Positions 43,350 through 54,561 of a DNA stretch of 64,000 nucleotides are shown here, piece after piece. Position numbers and translations under genes: made by a program. This DNA comes from JAANXG01 sp963731035. GTDB taxonomy: Bacteria > Pseudomonadota > Gammaproteobacteria > Arenicellales > JAANXG01. The stretch lies in contig CAVSUY010000017.1 of NCBI GenBank assembly GCA_963731035.1, positions 310,001 to 374,000 on the forward strand. The letters are read 5' to 3'. Under the pieces are notes generated by a model. The model had not been told where the DNA came from and made no database searches. It worked only from the letters and a program-made list of their open reading frames with translations. The stretch's first letter is position 1, and every line of letters begins with the position of its first letter.

Positions 43350-45139
43350 TTCTTCTTCGGCACGTAGAGGTCGGTGATGGTGCCTTCGTACGCCTCGGCG
43401 GAGAACGCAATGGTTTCGGACAAGGTCGGATGGGGATGAATAGTCAGACCGATGTCCGCGGCATCGCAGCCCATCTCAATGGCCAACGCTGCCTCGGCGA
43501 TGAGGTCCCCGGCATGGGGTCCGACGATGCCGGCTCCGATCACCCGTCCCGTTTCCTTGTCGAACAGGAGCTTGGTCATGCCCTCGTCGCGGCCGAGGCC
43601 CAGGGAGCGTCCGCTCGCCGCCCACGGAAACGAGCCCTTGCCGTAGTCGAGGCCCTGCTTCTTCGCCTCATCCTCGGTGACGCCGACCCAGGCCACCTCC
43701 GGGTCCGTGTAGGCCACACTGGGGATGACTGTCGCGTCGAAATGGCTCTTCTGTCCGGCGCAGACCTCGGCAGCCACCTTGCCTTCGTGGGTCGCTTTAT
43801 GGGCCAGCATGGGCTGGCCCACGATGTCGCCAATGGCGAATATGTGGGAGACGTTGGTGCGCTGCTGCGAGTCCACTTTAATGAACCCTGCTTTATCCAC
43901 TTCTACGCCGGCGTGCTCCGCGCCGATGTTGTGACCGTTGGGGGTACGGCCGACCGCGGTCAACACATAGTCGAATCTGTCGGACGTTGGGGCGTCTTTG
44001 CCTTCGAACGATACCGTGACACCATCATCCTGGGCGTCGATGCGGGTGACACGGGTGTCCAGGTAGATGTTCTCATAGCGCTTCCTGACCTGCCGCTCAA
44101 AGGGCTTGATCAGATCCCTGTCCGCGCCCGGCATGAGGCCCGGAGTCAACTCCACCACGGTGATGCGTGCACCGAGTTCGCTGTAGACAGTCGCCATTTC
44201 CAGGCCGATGATGCCTCCGCCGACCACCAGCATTCGGCCGGGTATCTCCGGGAGCGCCAGCGCGCTGGTGGAATCCAGCACCCGCTCGTGATCCGGAAAG
44301 ATCGGCAGTTTCGTGGACTGGGAGCCGGCCGCTATGATCGCCCGCTCGAAGGAGATAGTCAGCTCTCCGTCCTCTGTGTCCACCAGCAGGTGATTGGGTC
44401 CGGCGAACTCGCCCTTGCCCTGTATGACTTTGACCTTCCGTTGCCTGGCCAGGCCGCTCAGGCCTTTGGTCAACTTGTCCACGATGCCGTCTTTCCAGGT
44501 GCGCAGCTTGGGCAGATCGATACTGGGCGGCGAGAAAGCGACGCCGTGGGCCTCCATGTCACGGGCCGTTGAGATCACCTCGGCGGTGTGCAACAACGCC
44601 TTGGACGGAATACAGCCGACATTCAGGCAAACGCCGCCCAGCTTGGGATACCGCTCCACCAGCACCGTGGACAGCCCGAGGTCGGCGGCCCGGAACGCGG
44701 CGGTATAACCACCGGGGCCGGCGCCCAGCACTACCACGTCAGCCTGCATGTCCGCCTCCAGGGCGGACGCGTCTTCCTCGCTGGCCACCAGGTCGCGGTC
44801 GTATTCCACTTCGCCCGTGTTCTCTCCGCCGCCCGGCCCCGGGGTTTCGGGGCTGTTGAGAAACTTGTCGAACTCCGACTCCGGTTCCACGCTCACGGTC
44901 GAGTCGTCTGGTTCCAGCAACATGATCGGAGAACCTTCGGACACCCGGTCTCCCACCTTGACCAGCAGGGACTCGACGGTACCGCCCCGCGGGGCGGGGA
45001 CATCCATGGCCGCCTTGTCACTCTCCAGAGTGATCAGGGGATCCTCGGCCTGAACCACGTCGCCTTGCTTGACGTGCACTTCGATGATTTCCACGTCGGT
45101 GAAATCGCCAATATCGGGAACTTTGATCTCAGTACTCAT
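43346..45139 (-). CDS. lpdA: Dihydrolipoyl dehydrogenase (E3) with N-terminal lipoyl domain
   Basis: A 597-aa FAD enzyme that reoxidises dihydrolipoamide on E2 and reduces NAD. Residues 1–80 are a lipoyl domain (lipoylated Lys42 in LESDKAAMDVP), then an acidic/Pro linker. FAD site GAGPGGYTAAFRAADLGL, redox-disulphide GGVCLNVGCIPSK, second Rossmann VVGGGIIGLEMATVYSELGA, and the C-terminal His in HPHPTLSE follow. A lipoyl-bearing E3 is known in several beta- and gammaproteobacteria with homodimeric E1. It is last in aceE–aceF–lpd. Its stop TAG lies inside the inverted repeat of the downstream element. Confidence 0.95.
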   Translation of the reverse strand: MSTEIKVPDIGDFTDVEIIEVHVKQGDVVQAEDPLITLESDKAAMDVPAPRGGTVESLLVKVGDRVSEGSPIMLLEPDDSTVSVEPESEFDKFLNSPETPGPGGGENTGEVEYDRDLVASEEDASALEADMQADVVVLGAGPGGYTAAFRAADLGLSTVLVERYPKLGGVCLNVGCIPSKALLHTAEVISTARDMEAHGVAFSPPSIDLPKLRTWKDGIVDKLTKGLSGLARQRKVKVIQGKGEFAGPNHLLVDTEDGELTISFERAIIAAGSQSTKLPIFPDHERVLDSTSALALPEIPGRMLVVGGGIIGLEMATVYSELGARITVVELTPGLMPGADRDLIKPFERQVRKRYENIYLDTRVTRIDAQDDGVTVSFEGKDAPTSDRFDYVLTAVGRTPNGHNIGAEHAGVEVDKAGFIKVDSQQRTNVSHIFAIGDIVGQPMLAHKATHEGKVAAEVCAGQKSHFDATVIPSVAYTDPEVAWVGVTEDEAKKQGLDYGKGSFPWAASGRSLGLGRDEGMTKLLFDKETGRVIGAGIVGPHAGDLIAEAALAIEMGCDAADIGLTIHPHPTLSETIAFSAEAYEGTITDLYVPKKN

Positions 45140-45219
45140 GGCGTCCGTTGGGATTCCTTACTCGTTGTCGTTGCTGTTCGATTCGGGCTGTTCACGGCTC
45201 ATGGCGATCGACGAGCCGG

Positions 45220-46911
45220 CTACAGCAGCAGCCGGCGCGCATCCTCGAGCACTTTGGACAGGAAGACGACGAACCGGGCTCCTTCTGCGCCGTCCACTAC
45301 GCGGTGGTCGTAGGAAAGCGCCAGCGGCAGCATCAGCCTGGGCACGAACTCCCCGTCCTGGTAGACGGGTTTCATCTGTGCCTTGGAGACGCCGAGAATG
45401 GCGACCTCCGGCGCGTTGACGATGGGCGTGAAGGCGGTGCCGCCGATGCCACCGAGACTGGAAATCGTGAAGCAGGCCCCTTGAAGATCGCTGGGGGACA
45501 GCTTCTTGTCGCGCGCGCGTTTGCTGACTTCGCCGAGCTCGTTGGCAAGGTCGTATATACCCTTGCGATCCACGTTCCGGATGGCGGGCACCACCAGACC
45601 GTCCGGCGTATCCACCGCAATGCCGATGTTGTAGTACTTCTTGATGATCAGGTTCTCGCCGCCTTTCTCCAGGGAGGCGTTGAAGCGGGGGTATTCGCGC
45701 AGAGCCGCCACGCAGGCCTTCATGAGAAAGGCGAGCATGGTGACGCGCACGCCGCGATCCGCCGCCTCTTTCTTCAGTTCCTGGCGGAACTCCTCCAGCT
45801 CGGTAATATCCGCTTCTTCGTGCTGGGTAACGTGGGGAACATTGAGCCAGGCACGGCGTAGGTTCGCCGCGGTGAGCTTCTTGATCCGGTTGAGCGGCAC
45901 CACGTCCACTTCGCCGAACTGGGAAAAATCGATGTCCGGCATCTCCGGCAGAGTGCCGCCCCCACCCCCGGTTGCGGCGGCCGCGGCCGGGACCGGAGCC
46001 GGAGCCGGCTCGTTGATACGTTTTTTCACCCAGTTCTGAACGTCTTCCTTCAGGATCCGCCCTTTTCGACCACTACCCTGAACCTGGCTGATATCCACGC
46101 CGAGTTCCCTGGCAAAGCGTCGTATGGAGGGGCTGGCGTGTGCCGTTGGCCCTGTTTCATCGTTTGCTCGGCCGGGCAGAGTGGGCGGCGGCGAGGGCCT
46201 GTCCGCCGGCTCGGGCATCGCCCCGGCGCCAGCCCGTGTTTCCTGCCGGTCACCCGCCGGCGCCGCGGCCGGCTGTTCCACCGCCGGCGCCGCGGGCCGT
46301 GCCGGCGACCCGGCACTGTCCAGCGTCAGAATCGGATCACCCTGGGACACTTTGTCCCCGACCTTGACGATGACTTCCGCCACCGTGCCTGCGGCGGGCG
46401 ACGGCACATCCATGGTGGCTTTGTCGCTCTCCAGGCTAATCATCGGATCCTCCGCCTTGAGCTCGTCTCCGGCACTCACGTGAACCTCGATCACCTCCAC
46501 GCCGGTGAAATCGCCGATGTCCGGCACGGTGACTTCCATCGCGCCCCCTGCTTGCGAAGCGTTCGCCTGCGGCGCGGGTTCGTTGGGTGCTGCGGCAGGC
46601 TCGTTTTGCCCGGCATGGGTTGCGGCTCCGGCAGCCGGGGCAGGCGATAGAGAATCCTCGCCGCTCGCCGTGTCTTCGGTCTCCAGCACCAGTATCGGGC
46701 TGCCCTCGGAGACCTTGTCGTCGACGTTGACGATTATTCGCTGAACCGTGCCGGCGGCTGGCGACGGCACGTCCATGGTGGCCTTATCGCTCTCCAGGCT
46801 CACCAGCGGGGTCTCGACGTCGATGCGGTCGCCCTCCTTGATCAAAATTTCAATCACCGGCACGTCCTGGAAATCGCCGATATCGGGTACCTGTATTTCT
46901 CTTGTGGTCAT
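45220..46911 (-). CDS. aceF: Dihydrolipoamide acetyltransferase (E2) of pyruvate dehydrogenase
   Basis: A 563-aa core subunit that transfers acetyl groups to CoA. Two lipoyl domains (Lys43 in the first LESDKATMDVPSP, an identical motif near residue 165) are joined by Ala/Pro-rich linkers. A peripheral-subunit-binding domain follows (ASPSIRRFARELGVDISQVQ), then the catalytic domain ending with LALSYDHRVVDGAEG, whose His and Asp are catalytic. I start at ATG 46911 (MTTREIQVPDIGDFQD). The 66 residues of the longer frame overlap aceE and are not protein-like. It begins 19 nt after aceE. Confidence 0.95.
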   Translation of the reverse strand: MTTREIQVPDIGDFQDVPVIEILIKEGDRIDVETPLVSLESDKATMDVPSPAAGTVQRIIVNVDDKVSEGSPILVLETEDTASGEDSLSPAPAAGAATHAGQNEPAAAPNEPAPQANASQAGGAMEVTVPDIGDFTGVEVIEVHVSAGDELKAEDPMISLESDKATMDVPSPAAGTVAEVIVKVGDKVSQGDPILTLDSAGSPARPAAPAVEQPAAAPAGDRQETRAGAGAMPEPADRPSPPPTLPGRANDETGPTAHASPSIRRFARELGVDISQVQGSGRKGRILKEDVQNWVKKRINEPAPAPVPAAAAATGGGGGTLPEMPDIDFSQFGEVDVVPLNRIKKLTAANLRRAWLNVPHVTQHEEADITELEEFRQELKKEAADRGVRVTMLAFLMKACVAALREYPRFNASLEKGGENLIIKKYYNIGIAVDTPDGLVVPAIRNVDRKGIYDLANELGEVSKRARDKKLSPSDLQGACFTISSLGGIGGTAFTPIVNAPEVAILGVSKAQMKPVYQDGEFVPRLMLPLALSYDHRVVDGAEGARFVVFLSKVLEDARRLLL

Positions 46912-46930
46912 TACTATCCTGCCTCCCGAC

Positions 46931-49603
<2,673 letters not shown>

Positions 49604-49632
49604 ACGAAAAACCTCTCACATTTGGTAACACG

Positions 49633-49648
49633 GTCACGGCAATGTGAC
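49633..49648 (-). promoter_or_regulatory. Inverted repeat upstream of aceE
   Basis: GTCAC-GGCAAT-GTGAC, 30 nt before the aceE start, in the 142-nt gap towards maeB. A repressor such as a GntR-family PdhR could bind such a dyad, but this site does not match a consensus I can vouch for. Confidence 0.3.
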
Positions 49649-49745
49649 ACGCCATGAGTCATCGCCGACCAGGGGTTGGCCGACATTTTACCACGTGGCT
49701 CCGGGCCGCTTTCGGGATCCCTCTGGGGCGCCGGCGCGATGCGGG

Positions 49746-52049
49746 TCAGTCGCCGGACCTCCGGGAACCGGCGAGCTCCTTCTCCCGGATCTGGGCGTCC
49801 ACCACCGCCATGGCGGTCATGTTCACCAGTCCGCGCACGGTGATGGACTGGGTCACCACGTGGGCAGGCTTGGCGGCGCCCAGCAGAATCGGGCCGACGG
49901 ACACGCCGCCCCCGAGGACCTTGAGCAGGTTGTAGGAGATATGCGCCGCGTCGCCGTTGGGCATGATCAACAGGTTGGCGGACCCGTGCAGAGTCGAATC
50001 GGGCAACGTGATCCGTCGGATGTCCTCCACCACCGCGGCGTCCGAGTGCATCTCGCCGTCCACCTCCAGGGACGGAGCCGTCTGCCGCAGGATGTGCAGC
50101 GCCTCCTGCATTTTGGCGGCCGATTCGTCCTGCCGGTTGCCGAAGTTGGAGTGCGAGACCAGTGCCACCTTGGGGGTGATACCGAAACGCTCGACCTCCT
50201 CGGCGGCCAGCACCGCCATTCCCGCTATCTCCTGGGCCGAAGGCTGGTAGGTCACGTGGGTGTCGCAGATAAAGAAGGTGCCGGTGGGCAGAATCAGCAC
50301 CACCAGTGCGAAGAAGTCGGTCGCGTCCGGGGCCTTGCCGATAATATCGCTGACCCGCTCCAGGTGATCCTGGAACGGTCCGACCGTGCCGCAAAGCAGG
50401 GCGTCGGCGTATCCCAGCCGTACCATCAGCGACGAGAAGGCCGTATTGCGCGAGCGTACGATATAGCGGGCCCGGGTCGGTGACACTCCCTGGCGGGACT
50501 TCAGGCGATAGAACTCGTTGCAGAATTCGTCGAGCCGTGGGTCGTCCGCCGGGTTGACGATGTCGAATTGCTCCTTCTCCCGAATGCGCAACTTGAGCTC
50601 GCCGATGCGCCGCTTGATGGTGTCCGGGTTTCCGACCAGGATGGGCCGCGCGATACCGCCGTCTATGACCTGCTGCGCGGCATGGAGCACGTTGTCCGTT
50701 TCTCCTTCCGCGTAGCAGACCCGCTTGGGATCCTCCGCGGCGCGCTCGAAGATGGGCTCCATGACCCCGCTCGACTTGTAGACGAACTGGCTGAGGTGCT
50801 GCTCGTACTCCTTGAGGTTCTCGATGGGGCGTACGGCAACCCCGGTTTCCATCGCGGCCCTGGCCACGGCCGTCGCAACCTTGGTAATCAGCCGCGGATC
50901 GAAAGGTTTGGGAATGAGGTATTCGGGGCCGAATGACGAAGGCTCGCCGGCGTAGGCCCGGGTGACAACGTCGGATGACTCGGATTCCGCCAACTCCGAC
51001 AGGGCGTTGACGCAGGCGATCTTCATTTCTTCGTTGATCTCGGTGGCCCCTACGTCCAGAGCGCCGCGGAAAATGAAAGGGAAGCACAGGACGTTGTTGA
51101 CCTGGTTCGGATAGTCCGAACGGCCTGTGGCGATGATGGCGTCGGGGCGCGCTTCCTTGGCCAGTTCCGGCATGATTTCCGGTGTCGGGTTCGCCAGCGC
51201 CAGGATGATTGGACGTTCGCCCATGAGCTTGAGTTGCTCCGGCGCCAGCACGCCGGGGCCCGACAGGCCGAGAAATATATCGGCGCCCTGCAGAGCGTCG
51301 GTCAGGGTATGGACGTCGGTGTCGGTGGCGAACTTCTCCTTGTACGGATCCATGCTTTCCTTGCGGTCGCGGCGCACCACGCCCTTGCGGTCAACGATGG
51401 TAATCAGCTCCCGGCGCATTCCCAGGCTGACGAGCAGGTGCAGGCACGCCAGGGACGCGGCGCCGGCGCCGGAAGCAACCAGGCGCACCTGGTCGATCGA
51501 CTTGTCGACGACCTTGAGCGCGCTGGTGATGGCGGCGGCGGTCACGATCGCTGTGCCGTGCTGGTCGTCGTGGAAGACCGGGATGCGCATGCGCTCTCGC
51601 AGCTTGCGCTCGATCTCGAAGCATTCCGGGGCCTTGATGTCCTCGAGATTGATAGCGCCGAACGTAGCCTCCAGTCCCGCGACGATTTCCACGAACTTCT
51701 CGGGGTCCCGTTCCTCGATCTCGATATCGAACACGTCTATCCCGGAAAACCTCTTGAAAAGCACTGCCTTGCCTTCCATTACCGGCTTGGCTGCCAGCGC
51801 ACCGATGGATCCGAGTCCCAGTACGGCGGTGCCGTTGGTGACCACGCCGACCAGGTTCCCTCGGCAGGTAACAGTCGCCGCCTCCTTCTCGTCCGCGACG
51901 ATTACGTCGCATGCCGCGGCCACCCCTGGCGAGTACGCCAGCGTGAGGTCGTGCTGGGTTGCCATCGGCTTGGTGGCGGTGATCGCCAGTTTGCCCGGCG
52001 GTGGGGCGCGATGGTACTCGAGGGCTTCTTCTTTCAGCTTGTCGGTCAT
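49746..52049 (-). CDS. maeB: NADP-dependent malic enzyme with C-terminal phosphotransacetylase-like domain
   Basis: A 767-aa MaeB-type enzyme converting malate to pyruvate and CO2 while reducing NADP. The malic domain has LAYSPGVAAACDVIV (catalytic Tyr), FKRFSGIDVFDIEIEERDPE and DDQHGTAIVTAAAI, and the Rossmann part has ASGAGAASLACLHLLVSLGM. From about 440 on a phosphotransacetylase-like domain follows (FICDTHVTYQPSAQEIAGMA, GSANLLIMPNGDAAH), usually regulatory, sensing acetyl-CoA. I start at ATG 52049 (MTDKLKEEALEYHR). It lies next to aceE, its product pyruvate being the substrate of that enzyme. Confidence 0.94.
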   Translation of the reverse strand: MTDKLKEEALEYHRAPPPGKLAITATKPMATQHDLTLAYSPGVAAACDVIVADEKEAATVTCRGNLVGVVTNGTAVLGLGSIGALAAKPVMEGKAVLFKRFSGIDVFDIEIEERDPEKFVEIVAGLEATFGAINLEDIKAPECFEIERKLRERMRIPVFHDDQHGTAIVTAAAITSALKVVDKSIDQVRLVASGAGAASLACLHLLVSLGMRRELITIVDRKGVVRRDRKESMDPYKEKFATDTDVHTLTDALQGADIFLGLSGPGVLAPEQLKLMGERPIILALANPTPEIMPELAKEARPDAIIATGRSDYPNQVNNVLCFPFIFRGALDVGATEINEEMKIACVNALSELAESESSDVVTRAYAGEPSSFGPEYLIPKPFDPRLITKVATAVARAAMETGVAVRPIENLKEYEQHLSQFVYKSSGVMEPIFERAAEDPKRVCYAEGETDNVLHAAQQVIDGGIARPILVGNPDTIKRRIGELKLRIREKEQFDIVNPADDPRLDEFCNEFYRLKSRQGVSPTRARYIVRSRNTAFSSLMVRLGYADALLCGTVGPFQDHLERVSDIIGKAPDATDFFALVVLILPTGTFFICDTHVTYQPSAQEIAGMAVLAAEEVERFGITPKVALVSHSNFGNRQDESAAKMQEALHILRQTAPSLEVDGEMHSDAAVVEDIRRITLPDSTLHGSANLLIMPNGDAAHISYNLLKVLGGGVSVGPILLGAAKPAHVVTQSITVRGLVNMTAMAVVDAQIREKELAGSRRSGD

Positions 52050-52115
52050 GCTTTGAACCTTGGCAGGGATAAGGGTGCCGGGTCGGCCTCCCGCGCTCTG
52101 CCGACAGGATAGCAT

Positions 52116-52330
52116 CTAGTGTGCCCCGCCACTAATTTGACACCTTCCCTGACCGCCCGCAGGGAGCTGGCCTGAGCCGCCACGGCGGCGTTGCGCTGCG
52201 ACCCGGGGTGCCTCCGCTCGTCCCCAGTCTGACAAAGCACGTGGTTGCACACGACTGCGGCGTCCCTATCGCCGGTGCGTGCCACTCTCGAGGTTCACCC
52301 GAGAAGGTCACATTGGATGGGAAAGCCGGG
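52116..52330. mobile_element. Probable remnant of an insertion element
   Basis: Begins CTAGTGTGCCCCGCCACTAA, the same end type as at 43133, and continues into a GC-rich non-coding block with no matching second end that I could find. It occupies most of the 393-nt maeB–serA gap. The frames open across it are not recognisable proteins. The right boundary is a guess. The last ~100 nt before serA presumably hold its promoter. Confidence 0.4.
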
Positions 52331-52442
52331 CAAATCAGCGCCGGCTGAGGGGGTCGCCTACGGACCCGCTGCTGGCGACCGTAGACAAGCGGTGCAAATC
52401 GCGGAATCGGTACCTTTCGTCCTCCATTTACAGGGTATTGAA

Positions 52443-53411
52443 ATGAAGATATTGTTTGCGGACAAGTTCCCCGAACACGCACTGGATCAACTTCAAAGCC
52501 TCGGCCATTCCTGGGATTACGAGCCCGACCTGACGGCCGATGAGCTGCCGGCTTCCATTGCCGGCTACGATGCCCTGGTGGTGCGAAGCACCCGGGTGGA
52601 CGGTCCGGTCATTGATGCCGCCGACGCCCTGAGAATCGTCATCCGCGCCGGCGCCGGAACCAATACCATCGACAAGGATGCCGCGGCGACCAGGAATATC
52701 CGGGTATGCAATGTCCCGGGCCGCAACGCGTTGGCGGTGGCCGAGCTGACCATGGGCCTGCTGCTGGCCATCGACCGTAACATTCCCGACAACGTCGCGG
52801 ACCTCCGGGCGGGGCGTTGGAACAAAAAGAAGTACTCGGTGGCGCACGGACTCCACGGCCGCAACATCGGCATCGTCGGCCTGGGTGCAATCGGACTCGC
52901 GGTGGCGGAGATTGCCGCAGCATTCGGAATGCATGTTCACGTCATCGGCAAGTCCGGAAGGTCCGGGGAGGCGATCGGGCGGCTGTCAGCCATCGGCGCC
53001 GTGGACGTTGACAGCCTCGAGGAGCTGGCGTCGCGCTGCGACGTGTTAAGCTTCCACGTGCCGGCCTCGTCCGAGACCCGCGGTATCGTGAATGGGGAGT
53101 TGCTGGACCGTTTGGCTCCCGGCTCCATCATTCTCAATACGGCGCGCGGCGACATTGTCGACGAGGCGGCGCTTATCGGCGCCATGGATGCCAAGGGTAT
53201 CCGGGCCGGTCTGGACGTATACCAGGACGAGCCGACCGGCGGCGAGGGGGAGTTCGACTCGACGCTTGGACAGCATCCCAACGTGTACGGGACCCATCAC
53301 ATCGGCGCTTCGACGACCCAGGCCCAGAACGCGGTGGCCGAGGGCGTGGTGGAGATCATCGACGCATTCGGGCAGGGGCGCGTTCTGCACTGCGTAAACC
53401 TGGCCGACTGA
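52443..53411 (+). CDS. serA: D-3-phosphoglycerate dehydrogenase (short form)
   Basis: A 322-aa NAD-dependent 2-hydroxyacid dehydrogenase for the first step of serine synthesis. NAD site GLHGRNIGIVGLGAIGLAVA near residue 140; catalytic Arg in LNTARGDIVDEAAL, Glu in DVYQDEPTGG, and His in YGTHHIGASTTQAQN. It has no C-terminal ACT domain, so serine feedback of the E. coli kind is not expected. ATG 52443 is used; the frame is open 198 nt upstream but the added part lies in the element remnant. The serC neighbour supports serA over other dehydrogenases. Confidence 0.92.
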   Translation: MKILFADKFPEHALDQLQSLGHSWDYEPDLTADELPASIAGYDALVVRSTRVDGPVIDAADALRIVIRAGAGTNTIDKDAAATRNIRVCNVPGRNALAVAELTMGLLLAIDRNIPDNVADLRAGRWNKKKYSVAHGLHGRNIGIVGLGAIGLAVAEIAAAFGMHVHVIGKSGRSGEAIGRLSAIGAVDVDSLEELASRCDVLSFHVPASSETRGIVNGELLDRLAPGSIILNTARGDIVDEAALIGAMDAKGIRAGLDVYQDEPTGGEGEFDSTLGQHPNVYGTHHIGASTTQAQNAVAEGVVEIIDAFGQGRVLHCVNLAD

Positions 53412-53422
53412 TACCGGCCGCG

Positions 53423-53444
53423 AACCGCGCGTATACACGCGGTT
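53423..53444 (+). other. Stem-loop between serA and serC
   Basis: AACCGCG (53423–53429), an 8-nt loop and CGCGGTT (53438–53444) followed by a pyrimidine-rich stretch. It might tune serC expression. No perfect U run. Confidence 0.4.
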
Positions 53445-53474
53445 TCTTCACCTTGCTTTGGAGAGATTTCTGCC

Positions 53475-54560
53475 ATGACCGAACGTGCCCATAATTTCTG
53501 TGCGGGCCCCTGTACTCTCCCGCTGGAAGCGCTCGAGGAAGCCCAGCGGGAGTTCGTGAATTATCATGACTCCGGTATGTCCCTGATCGAGATGAGCCAT
53601 CGATCCAGGGAGTATGACGAAGTTCACCAGGAGGCCATGCAGCTTGCCATGGAAGTCTTCGGCGTTCCTGAAGAATTCGGAGTTCTGTTCATACAAGGCG
53701 GTGCCACGCTGCAGTTCGGCATGGTGCCGATGAACCTCCTTGCCTCGGGCGGCAAGGCCGGTTATGTCAATACCGGCAACTGGGCGCAGGGTGCCATGAC
53801 GGACGCCGGCCACTATGGCGAGATATACAGCGCCTGGGACGGTGCCGACGGGAAGTACACGCGAATGCCGTCGAAAGACGAGATATCGGTGCAGGACGGT
53901 ACCCGCTATATACATATAACTTCTAATGAAACCATCGGCGGCATCCGTTTCTTCGAATGGCCCGAGGTGGATGTTCCCATGGTGGCCGACATGTCCTCGG
54001 ACTACATGTCGCGTCGCATTCCGTGGGAGAAGTTCGACCTGGTCTACGGGGGCGCCCAGAAGAATCTCGGTCCCGCCGGCATGGCATTGGTGTTTGTGCG
54101 CAAGTCCATCCTGGAAGGACTCGATCCGAAGGTGGCCAGGTACCTGCGCTACGACGTGCATCTCAAGACGGACTCGCTTTTCAACACGCCCCCGGTGTTC
54201 ACTATCTACATGGTGGGCAAGGTATTGAAGTGGATGAAAGCACAGGGGGGTATCGACTCCATGGAGAAGCGTGCGAGTGAGAAGGCGGCGATTCTTTATC
54301 AGGTCATCGACGGCAGTGGGGGATACTACGACTGCCCTGTGGACAAGGCATCACGTTCGCATATGAATGTGGTGTTCCGCCTGCCTTCCGAGGAGCAGGA
54401 GAAGGCCTTGCTCAAGGAGGCGGAATCCGCGGACCTGCTGAACCTGAAGGGTCACCGCAGCGTCGGTGGATGCCGGGCCAGCATCTACAACGCGCTTCCC
54501 GAGGACAGCGTGCGGGTGCTGGCGGATTTCATGATGGACTTCCAGCGCCGAAGCGGCTGA
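53475..54560 (+). CDS. serC: Phosphoserine aminotransferase
   Basis: A 361-aa PLP enzyme converting 3-phosphohydroxypyruvate and glutamate to phosphoserine; it may also act in PLP synthesis. It begins RAHNFCAGPCTLPLEALEEA; MSHRSREYDEVHQEA and the PLP lysine in FDLVYGGAQKNLGPAG are diagnostic, with SVGGCRASIYNALPEDSVRV at the C-terminus. GGAGAG RBS, 63 nt after serA and 1 nt before the DUF1015 gene. Confidence 0.96.
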   Translation: MTERAHNFCAGPCTLPLEALEEAQREFVNYHDSGMSLIEMSHRSREYDEVHQEAMQLAMEVFGVPEEFGVLFIQGGATLQFGMVPMNLLASGGKAGYVNTGNWAQGAMTDAGHYGEIYSAWDGADGKYTRMPSKDEISVQDGTRYIHITSNETIGGIRFFEWPEVDVPMVADMSSDYMSRRIPWEKFDLVYGGAQKNLGPAGMALVFVRKSILEGLDPKVARYLRYDVHLKTDSLFNTPPVFTIYMVGKVLKWMKAQGGIDSMEKRASEKAAILYQVIDGSGGYYDCPVDKASRSHMNVVFRLPSEEQEKALLKEAESADLLNLKGHRSVGGCRASIYNALPEDSVRVLADFMMDFQRRSG

Positions 54561-54561
54561 C

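Noticed and set aside
52132..52482. Minus-strand frame in the maeB–serA gap
   Set aside because: It overlaps the serA start and a probable element remnant; Pro/Arg/Ser-rich with no domain I recognise.
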